In this document: piece by piece, positions 12,983-26,103 of the stretch
How the letters are laid out: every line of letters starts with the position of its first letter
Numbering within the stretch: the first letter of the stretch is position 1
Source of the DNA: Gyromitra esculenta
Lineage: Eukaryota; Ascomycota; Pezizomycetes; Pezizales; Discinaceae
Reading direction: 5' to 3'
Length of the DNA stretch: 64,000 nt
Assembly (NCBI GenBank): GCA_038503075.1
Contig: JBCAML010000015.1
Coordinates: forward strand, 620,001-684,000
Made by a program: the position numbers and the translations under genes
The notes under the pieces: model-generated
Database searches by the model: none
The model's input: the letters and a program-made list of their open reading frames with translations, nothing else
Told to the model about the DNA's origin: nothing

Positions 12983-14037
12983 TTTTCAGCGGCTTTATCA
13001 TATCTTCAGTCCCTACTTTCCTTTTGGGTCGGATTAGTTTTGTAATTTTATTCTATTTGGTTGGTTTTTGTGGGCTTTTTTTTTTTAGAGGCGTCTGTTC
13101 GAATAGTCCGCAGGAGTACTATTATAATGATCGGAATGAGAAAGAGAAGGTCTGGCCGTGGAGGGATTTGTACCGTAGTCCATAGACGATAGGGTTAAAA
13201 TTACCAAAACTTTAGCTTTACTACCAAAAAGAGCAAATGGCTTCCTTGCCGAGTGATTTCTGGTGAATTCATCGTTTCAAAGTGGCTTCTAGGGATTGCG
13301 GGAATGTGCCACTTCTCGTGTTCCAGATATTAACACCTTCCAGCATAGCTGCACATATCGTCGGTTTAACCCATCAGTCCCTAATGGAATGACCGCCTAT
13401 TATCATTAGAATAAGCTTAGCCAAATATTCCTGTGAGGTAGCCAAGGGCCCAAAAATGTATATTACTCCCAGCAGCTTCTTGTTGCAGGACTGGCGATCT
13501 TTTTACCAAGGCAGTCTGTCTGTTTTTTGGACGGACTATCTTGGTTGAGGACTAATCACCTAACTGACGGAAACACGGTGAATCAGATAGACCCTAGTTG
13601 TTACAATGACGGCGATAGACCTGCTGGGTCTCGGACTAGGGCTCAAGGTCACTCGGGTTAAATGAATTCTGTCCAACGGCCAAGTAACTTTCCAGGTTAT
13701 TGGGGTTTTATACTCCAACCACCACCCTCATGTTTGCGCTCAACAGGAGGATTCGGGTGATAGAAATAGTGTCTTGGCACTTAGTAGACTTGGTGAACAG
13801 CGCATCACTGGTGGTGTTGAAGGACTGTATTTACTGAGTGCGATAGTCGTGTTCGTCGGATTGATTGCGAGCTGGATATTCCCAATAGCATGCCTACTGA
13901 ATAGACTGAAAGGGTTATATGGATTGTGGTTGGTTTTGTAAGTACCCCCTAGCACCGCAGCCGTGTAACATCGCCCAGTGTCAATAGTTATCTCCCCAGC
14001 GACGCACTCGACAGAAAACCGCAATTGCAAACCCACG
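12983..14037. other. Intergenic region
   Basis: No gene is supported. It contains the CDT2 3' flank with a T-rich run near 13076-13087, and the leader of the NDUFAF6-like gene. A GTG-started upstream extension of that gene (13978) is not needed, because an ATG is present at 14038. Confidence 0.55.
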
Positions 14038-15215
14038 ATGTCTTCAACCAGACTCTACGCCCGCGCAACTCCAAAACCCCATCTCCCACACAGCCCAGCT
14101 CGCATCAAACCAACCCTATCCCAGCGGCGCTTCCACTCATCCCACCCATCATCCCCCAATGCTGATTCAGCGCGCGCCTACTGCTCTGAACTCCTGCGGT
14201 ACGGTACGCCAGCCTCACTAGCCGCAAGACCCGCACAATTCTAATCGGGGTATCAGGAAGCACGACTACCCCTCGCACCTGCTCTCGGCATTCGTGCACC
14301 CTCGCGCACGGGACGCACATCTTGCGGTCCGCGCATTCAACGTTGATATCGCACGCATCGAGGACCAGGTCAGCAGCGTGACTGTCGGACGGATGCGGAT
14401 GCAGTTCTGGAGGGACGCAATCGAGAAAAGCTATTTAGGGCGACCGCCGGCAGAACCGGTTGCGGTGCTGCTGGATAAAGTGTTGAGGGAGGATGGAGCA
14501 CCGCTGAGTAAAGGGTTTTTTCGGAAGGTTATTAGTAGTAGGGTGTGTTTCTAATAATACCTCTCCCACCCCTCTCTCTTTCTTGCGGGGGGCTGAGTAT
14601 GTAGGAACATTATCTTGGGAATGTACCATTCCCTACCCTCGATACTCTCGAATCTTATGCAGAAAATACGTACTCGTCACTATCATACCTGGCTCTCGAG
14701 TCTTTCCATAAACACTCAGTCACCCTCGACCATATCGCCTCCCATATTGGTAAAGCCACCGGTATCGCAGCTATCCTGCGTGGAATGCCATTGCTCGCAT
14801 TCCCGCCCGGTGGTGCTAGCGCAGGAGCAGTCGTGTTTCCGCTGGACGTGTGTGCAGAGTGTAATCTCCGCCAGGAAGACATATTGAGGCAAGGCAGCAA
14901 CGCCCCCGGTCTCGGTGATGCGGTGTTTAAAGTGGCGACACTGGCGAACGATCACTTGATCACTGCGAGAAAGATGCTGGCAGATTCTGGAAAAGAAGGG
15001 AAAGGTGCTGCATTTGCAAGCTTTTTGTCAGCGGTATGTTTTAGTGGGTGTTTTTTTTCGGGGGGGGATATAGCTGACAGCTGTAGGTGCCGACATCACT
15101 GTATCTTGAGCGATTAGAGGCCGTTGATTTCGACCCATTTCATCAGAGCTTGCAGAAGAGGGCATGGAAACTGCCGTGGAGAGCTTATCGCGCGTACTCG
15201 GCGAAGAGCTTCTAG
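14038..15215 (+). CDS. NDUFAF6-like mitochondrial complex I assembly factor (squalene/phytoene synthase fold)
   Basis: Four exons, join(14038..14198, 14257..14542, 14605..15033, 15087..15215), encode 334 aa. The N-terminus is Arg/Ser/Pro-rich without acidic residues (MSSTRLYARATPKPHLPHSP), as expected for a mitochondrial targeting signal. Family features are ARAYCSELLRKHDYPSHLLS, a fold helix with FNVDIARIEDQVSSVTVGRM and MQFWRDAIE, and ESYAENTYSSL. Further on are HIGKATGIAAILRG and the C-terminal PTSLYLERLEAVDFDPFHQS. The fold is that of squalene/phytoene synthases, but the DxxxD catalytic motifs are degenerate. This points to the non-catalytic NDUFAF6 group, needed for early assembly of the complex I peripheral arm, rather than to a carotenoid enzyme. 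Its presence implies the organism keeps respiratory complex I. Confidence 0.87.
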
Positions 15216-16130
15216 TACCGTGTGTAATGGTAGATATAGATAGATAGACAGTTTGTTCAAAACCTGTAGCTGCGAGACAGACTCGTTGTTTTCTGGGTTG
15301 TATATATAAAATGGCAGATGAGTGAGGTTCGAGTCAAACTGATGAAGTGAAGTTCAGATACTGGAAGGTTTCTCGGGGGTGTTAATAATGTCCCCTTAAG
15401 CTATTTAGTTGAACCATCAGTATCGAGGGAATATGAACATATGCGGTCTCTATGGTATAATCCCTATTTAGAATCGAGGCTTACTCCCATCTAGCGAATG
15501 CCCAAGAAACATTGGAGGAGGGGGTCAGCTACCTGCTCTGGGGTTAACGAAGCCTTAATTAAAAGGATCGTGGGCGTTTTGAAGGTATAGTTATACGATT
15601 ATACGGCACAAGTTCTACAGTGGTATCTGTTGGAACAGCTTCTACCTTACAAAGGTAGACATGTATTCCTATAAGTAGGAAAAATAACAACTTGACATTT
15701 CCATCACTAGCTGCACCATCTATCACTGTGAACAAAAGCGAGCCAAGTTAATATCAAACATCTCTACGCGTTCGATTAACCTGGAGCCACCAAGAGAGAC
15801 AGCCTAGGGTGCGATAGGCTTTGTGGATAACTCGTTTTTTCTCGCTTTTTCTCTAAGAATAACTCCTAGTCGAGGATATGACCGTATTCTTATAGGGCGA
15901 CTGCACTGCACCCGCTCTTTAAATAAATTAACAATGCATGAGACTTAGCTAAGGGATTGCAATGAGTTTAGCATGCGTGCAATAGTTTTTTCGCTAGAAT
16001 CAGCGAGTTTAAATCATAAAACATCACTCGACTATCCAATAACTCCCGTTCTTTTCTTCCTACAAATTCCAATCCTAAATTCGATTTTCTATAGCCACAC
16101 TAAGCTTTTCCACCTAACTCTAAACCCCAT
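15216..16130. other. Intergenic region between convergent genes
   Basis: Nothing coding is visible. The sequence is AT-rich with the 3' flanks of the NDUFAF6-like gene and EFL1. Confidence 0.55.
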
Positions 16131-19100
16131 CTACCTCTTCAGCGTCTTCTGTTTCTCCGCACCAACAACCACCTTTTTCTTAACAAACAACCCCTTCCTC
16201 TCCCTCACCTTATCCATATATTTCCTTGCCACATTCTCCCTATCTGCCATCTCACCCAAATCCTCCAACTCATCCTCCGTGAACGGAACCCAAAACGGAT
16301 CTTCGTCAACCAGCATTTCGTATCCGCTGAAAATCAACTGTGGGCTCGCCGCACCAGACGTCCTCGTCCTGATCTCGTCACCAAAGCCGAAGGACTCGGC
16401 TACGGGTATGGAGGCCCGGATTGTAAAGAATGGTGTACCCTCGTTCATTTCCTCAGCGAGGATGCGCCCACGACGGCGTGTTATTACTGCGTAAACTTTA
16501 CCGAGAACCTCAGCTATAGGGGGGATTATTTGTTAGCGCTATTTTATATGAAAGTTGCTAGAGGTGAGGGACGTACTAGAGGCTTGAATGTCGCAGCTAT
16601 ACATAGCCATCAACAACCTAGGGCTCCAATCCAAAAACGCATTCTTAATCGCCTCGCGAACCACCGTTACAACCTCAAAATTCCGGTTTCTATCCTCCTC
16701 GAAGTTTCGATCCCCTTCTTGATCCCGTACGGTGGCTTCCTCGACAAAACACGCGATCCCTTGCACAGGTTCATGACACAGCGGCCCTTGCCACGTCGCC
16801 AACTGGAACGCATGTGTAAACCTATCTTCAAATCCACGCGCAGAAGCTGACGCGCCGTCTTGTGCTTCAGACCCAGCGGGTGTATCATTCAATCTACAAC
16901 GCATAGTCAACATCATAACATATCACTCGACAGAAGAGATGATGACCCACAATCTCCTGAACAATCCCTGACTCGTCGCGTCGATCAACAAATTCGGCCC
17001 AATTCTCCTGGGCCCAAAAGCCGCAATCTGCTCTACAACACCCGCCCAAACCTCCTTCTCACCACCCTTATCAAATGCCTTCCTCAACCCCTCGCAAAAC
17101 TCTGGCAAACTAAGCAAGCCGGCATTCTCTGTCCCCTCGGCTGCATCTGCAACCGCCTTTCCAGCCGCATCCGCTACCTCCGATGTCGCAGCCTCGGCTT
17201 CTTCGACTCCGCGGCGCTCAACATAGAGCTGCTTGATAGACACGCTGCTCTTTAGTAGGAACTGGGTAACTTCCTTTGGCAACGGCCGTAGTCTGATCCG
17301 TACGGTGACTTGCTTACTTGGCGTGACCGCAACCACTGTTCCCCTAGGAAGCTGTGGGTCTTTCGGTGGCGACATCTCGGGGGCGGCAATGATAGTCTCG
17401 CGGTACGGCACGATAGGCGCCGAGGACTGTATTTCGATCTTGGCGAAGCGTTCTCTAAGATCCTTCAAGCATCTCTGTAATCGCCAGCAGCATAATATCA
17501 GTATCATTTAACCCCAACCTATACTGCCTGGGGGGAGGGTACCTCTAAATGCAATTCTCCAGCCGTCAATAAAACGTGTTCCCCCGTCTCCTGTACGATA
17601 TACTCAGCACACGGATCCGCCTGCTCTAGCATCTTAAGTCCCTCAATCATTTTATACATCTCGCTCGGATTAACCGGTTCCACAGCGACCCTAACGATCG
17701 GGGCAGTACCAAGATTCACTCCCGCTAGATTAACACCACCTTTAGGAAGCGAGCACAGAGTTCCATTCTTCAAAATCTTCCCCTCCAGCCCGCCAATACC
17801 AAACACATTACCAGCAGGGACAAAATCAAGCCTCTGTAGATCTCTTCCCATCATATAGTACAGTTCCGTCACCGTAATCTTCGTAACATGCTGGTCCGGG
17901 TGAGCAGGTGTATATTTCGGTCCCAACACATATAACTCTTGTCCGAGTTTAATCGTGCCGGAATACAATCTTGCAAACCCAATTAAGCGCTCCCGTTCAT
18001 CTGGTTCCTCTTGCTTCGGCTTCTCCGGTTCCTTTTCCTCCTGTGCGATTGGAGAGGTTGACGCGTTGAAGGTGGCGCCTTCCTTTGGCGCCTGTGTTGG
18101 TGTTACTGACGCAGCCTCGGCACCGGGATCTTCGTTGGCTGCGATTGCTCTCGCTATCGCTATTCGTTTCTGGCGCGCTTGCTCACGCATCTCTTCGGCT
18201 GTTAGCTGCACCCTCGTTACCTTTTTCAGGTCTTTCTCGGGGACCGCGACCATCTTCGATACGTATGCCATGATCGGTGCACCGTCGGTGATGTCGAAGT
18301 CAACCATGGCCTTTTTGATGCTCTCGTCGATTTTGTCGGCGTCTGGTGCGGACGCGAGGATGACTGGGATGCGCTTGTTCTGGGCGGCGGGTGGGGAGGG
18401 GAGTTGTTCAATGACGGTGATGAGGACGGAACTGGATAGGGGAAGCCATTGCGCAAAGATTGAGGTGAGGAGGGAACGGGTATCTTTAGATTTAAGATCA
18501 CGGGGAAGGATCTTAAGGGCAAGAGATTTGACGATTCGCTCGACTTTGTCTTGGTCTCTACGACGAGTGAGATTTCATGAGCGAAATGTTTTGAGTTGAT
18601 TGGAACTTGGCATAACGAGTGGGAGAAAATAAATATAACAAAAAAAAAAGCGAAGAGCAAAAAGAAAGTGGGAAACGTACTTATTCAGTACGGTACTCTC
18701 ATAAACAGCCCATATATTCTCGAGCACAAGCTGCACAAACATGGGCTTCAAACTCCTCCCCTTGAGATGCTTCGCCCCCAGCACACGTTTGGTTTTCGGA
18801 TCCAGATAGAAGTCTCCCCAGAGCACCTTCTCGAGCACACTCTTCTTGATTCCTAGTTTCTTTTCATAGATGGATGCAAACTGGCGGATGGTGAACGCCC
18901 ACCCATCGATAGCCGACGCAAAAATAACATTGTGTTTTTCAGGCGCGAAGTAAATATCTTCATCGTCCTTTTCTTCGTATTGAGACTCAGGTGTATCATC
19001 TCCAGGCACCTCTTTCCCGCCCTCCTGTTTAAGCCTCGCTGCAACCAGTCTCGCCTCCAGTGTCTCCCGCCATTTAAGATCCTCTTCCATGCGTTCTCCA

Positions 19101-19946
19101 GCAAAAAAGCTACCCATGATAGCGTTAACCTGCTCTATTAGTTTACCCAAATGAAGATATGCTTCATTTGGAGACAACTTAATCTCCGTGATCAGTCTGT
19201 CCATCTTATTAATAATCAACATAGGTTTAATATTTTCCATCCACGCCTGCCGTAGCACGGTTATAGTCTGCGAGCAAACGCCCTCGACAGCATCCACCAG
19301 TATCACCGCTCCATCGCATAACCTAGAAGCCGTCGAAACCTCACTGGAGAAATCAATATGGCCTGGAGAATCAATCAGATTAATAAGGTATTCATGGGCT
19401 TCGGGTTCAGCTTCTGGGCTTGCCCGTCGCATTAATCGAAAGTAGAGCGAGATGGCTGAGGACTCCATCGTGATGCCGCGGAGCTGCTCGTCTGGTCGGG
19501 AATCTAGGTACCGAACGCGACCAGCGAGTTTGCTAGATATGATGCCATTGGCGGTGAGGAGACAGTCAGAAAGTGCAGTTTTGCCGTGATCCTAGACATT
19601 GCCACAAGGGTTGTTATTTTTCCTTCTTGCCCCTGCTGAGTATCTCAGGGTTGCCTTGTGAGGGAACCTAAGGACTTGGAAAACGAGTGAAATAAACTTT
19701 CTCGGTTCCGAGCAATTTTATTTTTTTGAAACCTGAACTAGAGAGCAAAAATAGACTTACGACATGGGCGAGAATACAGATCTGGTAAGCACGGTTAGCC
19801 TAGCGGTTTTCAAAATCTATCATATTTTTTTTTCTTTCGCCTCACCAAGATCTGTTTTTGGGTGTGGGGGATTGTTTACGTACGTTTCGGATGTTGTCAC
19901 TATTTCGCTGAAGGGCGACTATCTGAGCCGGAGTGATGGGAGGCAT
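16131..19946 (-). CDS. EFL1: EFL1/Ria1, EF-2-like GTPase of 60S ribosome maturation
   Basis: Seven exons, complement(join(16131..16513, 16577..16893, 16951..17474, 17543..18557, 18681..19591, 19761..19781, 19884..19946)), encode 1077 aa, close to the 1110 aa of yeast Ria1. The protein starts [20 protein letters not shown]. GTPase motifs are AHVDHGKT (about residue 26, split by introns), DSPGH (about 102) and NKMD (about 156). A long charged insertion in domain II (rich in Glu, Lys and Pro, encoded around 18000-18200) separates EFL1 from translation factor EF-2. Downstream, [20 protein letters not shown] and [11 protein letters not shown] belong to domains III-IV, and [19 protein letters not shown] to domain V. 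With Sdo1/SBDS it uses GTP to release Tif6/eIF6 from pre-60S subunits in the cytoplasm. The second exon is only 21 nt and encodes ICILAHV. Confidence 0.93.
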
Positions 19947-21055
19947 GGGGATTAGATGGATGGAATGCAGCTGAGAATAAGAATCCGATGGAGGGAAACG
20001 AAGTGTTTCAAAGTAAGGGATGGATGAAGGAGTGGTGAGATAGAGAGAGTAGAGCTGAAGAAGGGTGAAACGACGGGGTGGTGGCGTGGGGCGTAGAGCA
20101 GGTAAGTGAGCAGGGCCTTTTCACGACCTACAGAGCAGACAGAACAGACAGAACAGAGAGTCACTTTTTTACAGCCGTTGGGGAATTCCTTGTGTCATTG
20201 GCGGGGTAGCTAGGCGGACGCTAGAGGCAAGGGGAGCGACTCATCTGGGCATGAGACGAGCCGGGCAAGCCAGTAAGACGGCTGTTTGGCGCCCGCTTAG
20301 TAACCGCGACTTAGCCAGGTTGCCGGATGGGGCAGAAATCAACCGCTCAAGGCTCTGGCGAAACCTTGGAAGCAACCCTATTTGGTTGTTGTTGTGCTTT
20401 GCCGTTGCTCTCTTGCTGGGCTGCTCCCAAGGAATTGTTCGTCGACTAAATACGATACAGGGGATACTCTGCTCTAGCTGGAGGCCAAGCAACTCTATGT
20501 GCTCTGCTCTATGAGAATCTATGCGTGTGTGCCTACATGTACACATGCTCTCTTCACACATAGCATAGACCACAACGCCCATACATGTAGCTGTTCCACT
20601 CTACACTAATACCCACCTACCGTGTCTGCATCTCTCCCCTCGCTGCTGCATTTCTGGAAATGCCCTTAACACCTCGACTGCTTGCTCTCACCCAATCAAC
20701 TTCGCTTATCAGCTAGGTATTCTGCTTTTTCCTAACCAGCATCTCCACTCCCTACTCCCACTCCATCTCCACCCCAACATCTGGTCTGGCAACCACCACC
20801 AGTTCCACCTGCATCATCCCCTCCACAACACAAGACTAATCTGAGCATCCTACCAAAATAGATCAGCGCCATCATCGTCATCCGCCATCCATCTGGATTA
20901 TATATTTCACCACCCCCTTCTCCTGCTCTATCTCGCTCTCGACGCTGGCTCTTCGATAATCCTCCCCACCCCTTTCTCCCTCTGGGTATGAACATCTCCC
21001 CATCCATTTCGCCACGGTAGTCCCTAGTCCTCCCGCTGCAGCAACTTCAACAATT
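19947..21055. other. Divergent promoter region between EFL1 and the OPY1-like gene
   Basis: No gene is supported. Starts diverge from here (EFL1 leftwards, the PH-domain gene rightwards). Two TACATGTA copies lie at 20534-20541 and 20582-20589. The part before 21056 is C/T-rich, typical of fungal leaders. Confidence 0.6.
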
Positions 21056-22410
21056 ATGTCGACAGCCGAAGTCCTCACTCCCATATCCCCTGCATCCACG
21101 GTGATGCCCATCAACGCGTTCGCCCAACGAGAACAACCACCGCAGCTGCGCATGCGAACGAATACTGTTCCCGTCGTAGTTGATCAGGACGGATCCTTTC
21201 AGATGGACAAAGTAATCAAAAGTGGTTGGTTAACGAAACGAAACCGAAAGACAAAGGTAGTGCTGCTCGTCCCTTTCCTTCTTCCTCCCTTTACTAAGTT
21301 TGCTGACGGACTGTTTAGAATTGGAAACGTCGCTGGTTCGTCCTCCGTGGTGATCGTCTCTCCTCCTACAAGGACCAGAAGGAATACAAAATCCACCGCC
21401 AAATTTATCTTAATGAACTCACAGCTGTTGCCGTCCTCAAGGACGCGAAACGCCCCAATGTATTCGGTCTCTTCTCCCCATCCAAAAATTACCATTTCCA
21501 GGCCGAATCAGCAAAAGACACAAACGAATGGGTTGACTGCATCCGCAGCACCGCTGTCATCGTCGATGGTGATGGAGACCATGTTCTTGGCTCCCCAATA
21601 ACAAGCACCCACGACTTCACCCACCCGCTCGCATCCCCGACTGCCTACAACCCAGATATGAGACTAGGCTCTAGTTCCCCCGAATTTGGTTCAAATCCGG
21701 GAGCAGTGAAGATTAGGGGCATGGGAGGAGGAGGTATATCGAGCCAGACACTGGATTATTCTGGGGCAGAGGTGGGGAGTTTCTCATCTATGAGTGATGG
21801 GGCGAGGATTTCGCAGTTGAGCTTGGGAAACGCAGGGATTGATTCGGGGGCAGAGACAGAGCCGCATCCAGGCGTGGATAGGAACATGAGTGGATTTTCG
21901 TCGCATGATGCTATGGATGATTCGAGGGTCGTGTGGCATGGATATCTTTATTGTCTGAAATCAAAGGGTGGTGTGAAGCAGTGGAAAAAGTACTGGGTGG
22001 TACTGAGGACTGCTAATCTTACGTTTTATAAAAATAAAGAGGTACGATCACTAGTGATGCTTCGAGCAAAATAATATGCCCCATTATGGAGCGAAATAGT
22101 AAATTCTAATATGCAATAGGAATACCGAGCCATCAAAATAGTCCCGCTAGACACCATCGTTGATGCTGTCGAGATTGATCCATTGTCCAAATCCAAAAAG
22201 CATTGTATGCAGGTCATTACCGAAGGCAAATTATTCCGATTCTCTGCATCAGATGAAGAAGCGCTCGCGAAATGGTTAGGGGCGTTGAAGAGTACTCTGG
22301 CAAAACGAGCTTTGGCAAAAGCTACTCCCATTGCTGGTGTCCCTGGTGGTGGTGCAGCGGCTATGAGCCCACCAGGGCATGCACCAACTCTGATAGCAAA
22401 TTCACAATAG
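21056..22410 (+). CDS. Opy1-like protein with two PH domains
   Basis: Three exons, join(21056..21256, 21319..22041, 22120..22410), encode 404 aa, with both introns in phase 0. The first PH domain spans about residues 55-165. It opens IKSGWLTKRNRKTKNWKRRW and closes with the invariant Trp helix AKDTNEWVDCIRS. After a Gly/Ser-rich linker the second PH domain (about 290-385) has VVWHGYLYCLKSKGGVKQW and KYWVVLR. It ends in the helix EEALAKWLGALKSTL. The order PH-linker-PH and the overall size match fungal Opy1 proteins, which bind PI(4,5)P2 and the PIP5-kinase at the plasma membrane. The C-terminus is Ala/Pro/Gly-rich. No other catalytic domain is present, so it probably acts as an adaptor or lipid sensor. 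Orthology to Opy1 is inferred from architecture. Confidence 0.82.
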
Positions 22411-23839
22411 CGAATTGGATTTTCGATAGTAGGGAGACGGACCTGGGTTCAATAGTTTCTAATGAAAGGAAAAGTATTATTTTTGACTTTAACTTACTAA
22501 TGTCATGGATTCTGGCGAGTCAAACATTGATTGTTTTTACTTTTTGTGGCTATTTATTCGTTTCATCTATTCTATTTACCTTTCTCATCTTCCTCGTTTG
22601 AGGTGAAGGCGTGTCTGTCTATACATTGCGTTTCCTTTATATTTCTTTTGTGCCTCTTCTCCAAGGATGCATTATTAGCTGGGGTTTGGGTTATTATTAT
22701 CGCATCCATTGACGATTTCGCAGTGGGTGTCGCTTACACTCACTTATTTTCTTGATATATATATCCTTTCGTTTGTCGCTGTCGTTTCTCGTTTTGATAC
22801 CTGTCGTTCTTGATATCACACATTTCTTTTGTACTTGGCATCGACATAACTTTGCACACACATGCACACAGCAGGATTGCATGCATTTGCATCTACATTC
22901 CTTTGTTCGACTTTTTCTGAACTTCTAACTCCGGGTGCTGTGGTTGTTTTTTGCTCTTTCCGCTTCCTCGCTTTCTGCGTTTTTCGATTCTGAGTTGAAT
23001 AGTATTCTAGCAGTATTCATTTTAGTCGAATTTGGATTGGATTGGATTATCATATGCTGGCTTTGATCCTACCTCGTCTGGTTCTTTTCTCTCTTTTTTT
23101 CCCTTTACTGTTTGTGATTTTTTCTGTTTGTTGTTTACCGCTTACTGATATTGGTTGGCTTAATTATGTTGTACAAACACTACAGTTCTCTCTATCTCTC
23201 TGTGTGACCTAGAGATCCGTGCAGACATGATGAGGGACCCTCTTTTTGACTTTTGTGATTGTGGTAAGATGGGTGGGTTAGGATTAAGCGTGTTGTGTTC
23301 GATCATGGATGTCACCCGTAGAGTTAGTTCATAGGTTCGCTGTTAAGGGTGTTTTTATGCGTTTGGAAGACTGAGCAGAAGTCGAACCCAGATACCGTTC
23401 TAATGTCAACAAACTACTGTACCTTCGATCGAGTTCCAGCAAGATAGTCTAATCGTGGATTGGGTGGCTTGGGGCTCGTCGCTGTACGGTGGTGTGTGGA
23501 TAGATAGCCGTATCGTAAACCAAATAATGGGGTCGAGGTACTGGGCGGGCTTCATGGTCAATCGCTTGCCGGTCTGGAATTTAGTGTTGAGGGCGTTTTC
23601 ATAGTTTTCATCTAATTCTTGCGCCAAATTACATACGTGGAATTCATATAAAAAACTACATACAATAAACTAGTATCCAAGAAAGAAGTAACCAAAACCA
23701 ACAACAACAAAAACCACCATAGTCCCCCTCAAACCACCCAGTCTACAAAATATATCTAAATACTTTCCTCCTTTCATCAGCCCCCACCTCCTCTCCACTA
23801 TCCAGAACAAACTCTTCCTCCTTATCCATACTACGACTC
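22411..23839. other. Intergenic region, T-rich 3' flank
   Basis: This is a long pyrimidine-rich plus strand after the PH-domain gene, likely its 3' UTR. I see no gene. The short minus-strand ORFs lack family features. Confidence 0.5.
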
Positions 23840-24500
23840 TCACTCCTATCCACTAAAACGGTCACAGTGATCGGTATATCCAATTTCAACGAGTGCCGTA
23901 TAATCGACCTTCTCTCTAAATGCACCGTCGTTCCAGCTGTCAACCGGATTGGAGCCCTCCTATACCTTCAACAACCCTCCCTCATGAAGATCTGCAGGGA
24001 AAATAACATCGAAGCCTATAGATATTTCACACTTGGAAATAACGAGATCGGCAAGCCGAGAACTGTCGATGATCTAAAGGTACATGAGTTAACGGAAATA
24101 CTGGAGAAGGGTCGTGGACAGTTGTTAGTTAGTTGGGGTATGCAGAAGGGACATGCTGTGCTGCCGAAGAACGGTAAAAGTCTAGAATTGCATCGAATTT
24201 CGAGGGTATGTTCTAGCTTCCTGCTACTATTTCTTAAGCTTGCTTCCTGTGTGCTGGTTGGGATTTAGTGCAGATTCTATTACCCTGGAAGTTGAGTGCA
24301 AGGAATTGAATGCGCTTGAGAGACAAACGAGGTTCGATTTCCCTTCTCGCTAGGGCCATGATATCTTCAACGAGGCTGGTGAGGAATAGGTCAAGAAGAC
24401 TGCCCTTGACTGGGCGGAGGCAAATAAAAAAGCTTGGTTTGATCAGACACGAGGCGATAGATGGTTCAGGGTGCAAAAAGGTACTGCATTGAATTTGTAG
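23840..24500 (+). pseudogene. Aldo/keto reductase pseudogene (C-terminal half)
   Basis: The segment encodes family landmarks of fungal aldo/keto reductases: VIGISNFNE, VPAVNRIGALLYLQQPSL, GKPRTVDDLKVHELTEILEK, and LLVSWGMQKGHAVLPK. A GTATGT donor follows at 24206. A further coding block reads LNALERQTRFDFPSR, then a TAG at 24351-24353, then GHDIFNEAGEE, a second TAG at 24387-24389, then VKKTALDWAEANKKAWF, and finally a TAG at 24498. The N-terminal half with the catalytic Tyr, Lys and His is missing. Intact relatives use NADPH to reduce aldehydes or glyceraldehyde. Two in-frame stops and the missing half show this copy is dead. Confidence 0.82.
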
Positions 24501-26103
24501 ATTTCGGCTCGAGCGATAGAAGTACATGTAGATATATATTTGAATCGAAAGAATGTATTTCTACTATTTGATATCTTTTGAAATTCATTCCAGCACATGG
24601 TGGCAATACGTGCTAGTATAAATTGACTATGAGCTAATCTTGCACCTAACTCGTATCAAGGTTAGAGATTACTGATATTCCGATAAGTGGAAAGAATGTC
24701 GGTTTCGGTTTGTCTCGAATCAGTCCCAATTAAGCTTAGCTTGTTTATGTATGTAATTTACTTCACCAAGCCATTGGAGCCCACAGAGTTTGGTTCGAGG
24801 CAAGGTTTGGTGCCGAGCAAGAATGGGATAAAATATTTCACCTCAGGCCTTAGAAGGCCTCATTTGGGCGATCCCGGGAAAGCCTTGACACAGAAATCCG
24901 CAGCGAGTGATTTACGGTGAACTAAATGGATTGCACGAGCCCTGACCCTGACCCTGAACTGCGAACTGTTTTTCGAGTCATTCACTCTGGAAAATAAATC
25001 CATATTTATAATGCTAGCCTGCCGTTGACAAACCAGTATCTTGTTGAAAGTATGCGAAAGAATCCTCCAGAGGTCTTCTATGGTGTGCCATATGCATTGA
25101 AACTACTCGTTGGGTCGAGGGAGGGGATGGTAGCGCTGAAGAAATGCAGGCTGGTTATGTTTGATTAGGTCTGTCATTTTGGAGACCTTGAACACAGATG
25201 GAAAGCTTCTGGGGCTGAATGTGTGGTGTTCGAGAAGCCATCGATTGGGCGGCAGCTCTCGAGGTTTTAGTTTAGATTGAGGGTTTCGGAAGAGGTTGGA
25301 GAAAAGGGAGAGACCCCCGAGCAGGCTATGAAGAGGTTAGTTGATAAATATTCGGAATTCCCAAAACATGTGCCTAGGAACTCGACGGTTCAAGGTGAGC
25401 AGTGGTATTTTTTTCCTCTTTCTCTTCTGTAAATGTGATATTTCTGTGAAAACCACACGTGCCCATAGTTGTCCACTGTATCTGCTTGGCATGTTGTCTC
25501 GTGTACTATAGTAAGTCTGTCGCTAGGCGGTGCTGGTGATGGCGCGAAATTCGACCGCTCAGCTCCAGACTAAATAAACCCACAGTAAGTTTCTACAAGT
25601 AAAGAAGACGCAGAGCTAGGGGGAATTAAAGGTACATGTAACTTGATGAAAGAGAAGCACTAGAATGCTGGGCATGAAACGAAGCATCGCAGCCACCTTG
25701 TGACAGGCTTATGGAACCCGTATACATGTAGTACAAATACATGTAGCCCATATACTCAGGCTACATATGTACTTCTTTTATTTATTTATCACCACAAGTG
25801 GCCTGCCCACTCTGACAGAACAGGATCTACTTTAATCCGGCGTATTGCCAAGCCCACCAACCCGATGCAGCGATTTCGTCGCCACGACCACGTCGACGAC
25901 CACCAAACCCCTCCAAAAGAAAAGAAAGGCAAAGAAAAGAAAAACCCCGATTCCTTCTCCATCCATCCAAACAAAAAAAGAAAAACATTAATAAAAAATT
26001 CAATCAAGACCATACATACATACTTACACACATATACACAAACCTGGTGATTTCTTAATTCTACTTTTCACTAATTAATGCGCATCCCCGCCCGCCACCA
26101 GCA
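24501..26103. other. Intergenic region, MGM1 upstream
   Basis: No supportable gene. TACATGTA occurs four times (24523, 25633, 25723, 25738), the last two only 15 bp apart. A (CCCTGA)n-like short repeat lies near 24943-24958. The 200 bases before 26104 are A/C-rich leader. Confidence 0.55.

Noticed and set aside
17955..18599. 214-aa plus-strand ORF opposite EFL1
   Set aside because: It is antisense to conserved EFL1 exons and a compositional shadow.
25040..25400. Possible decayed gene between the AKR relic and MGM1
   Set aside because: Short readable peptides exist, but stops occur in all frames and no family could be recognised.
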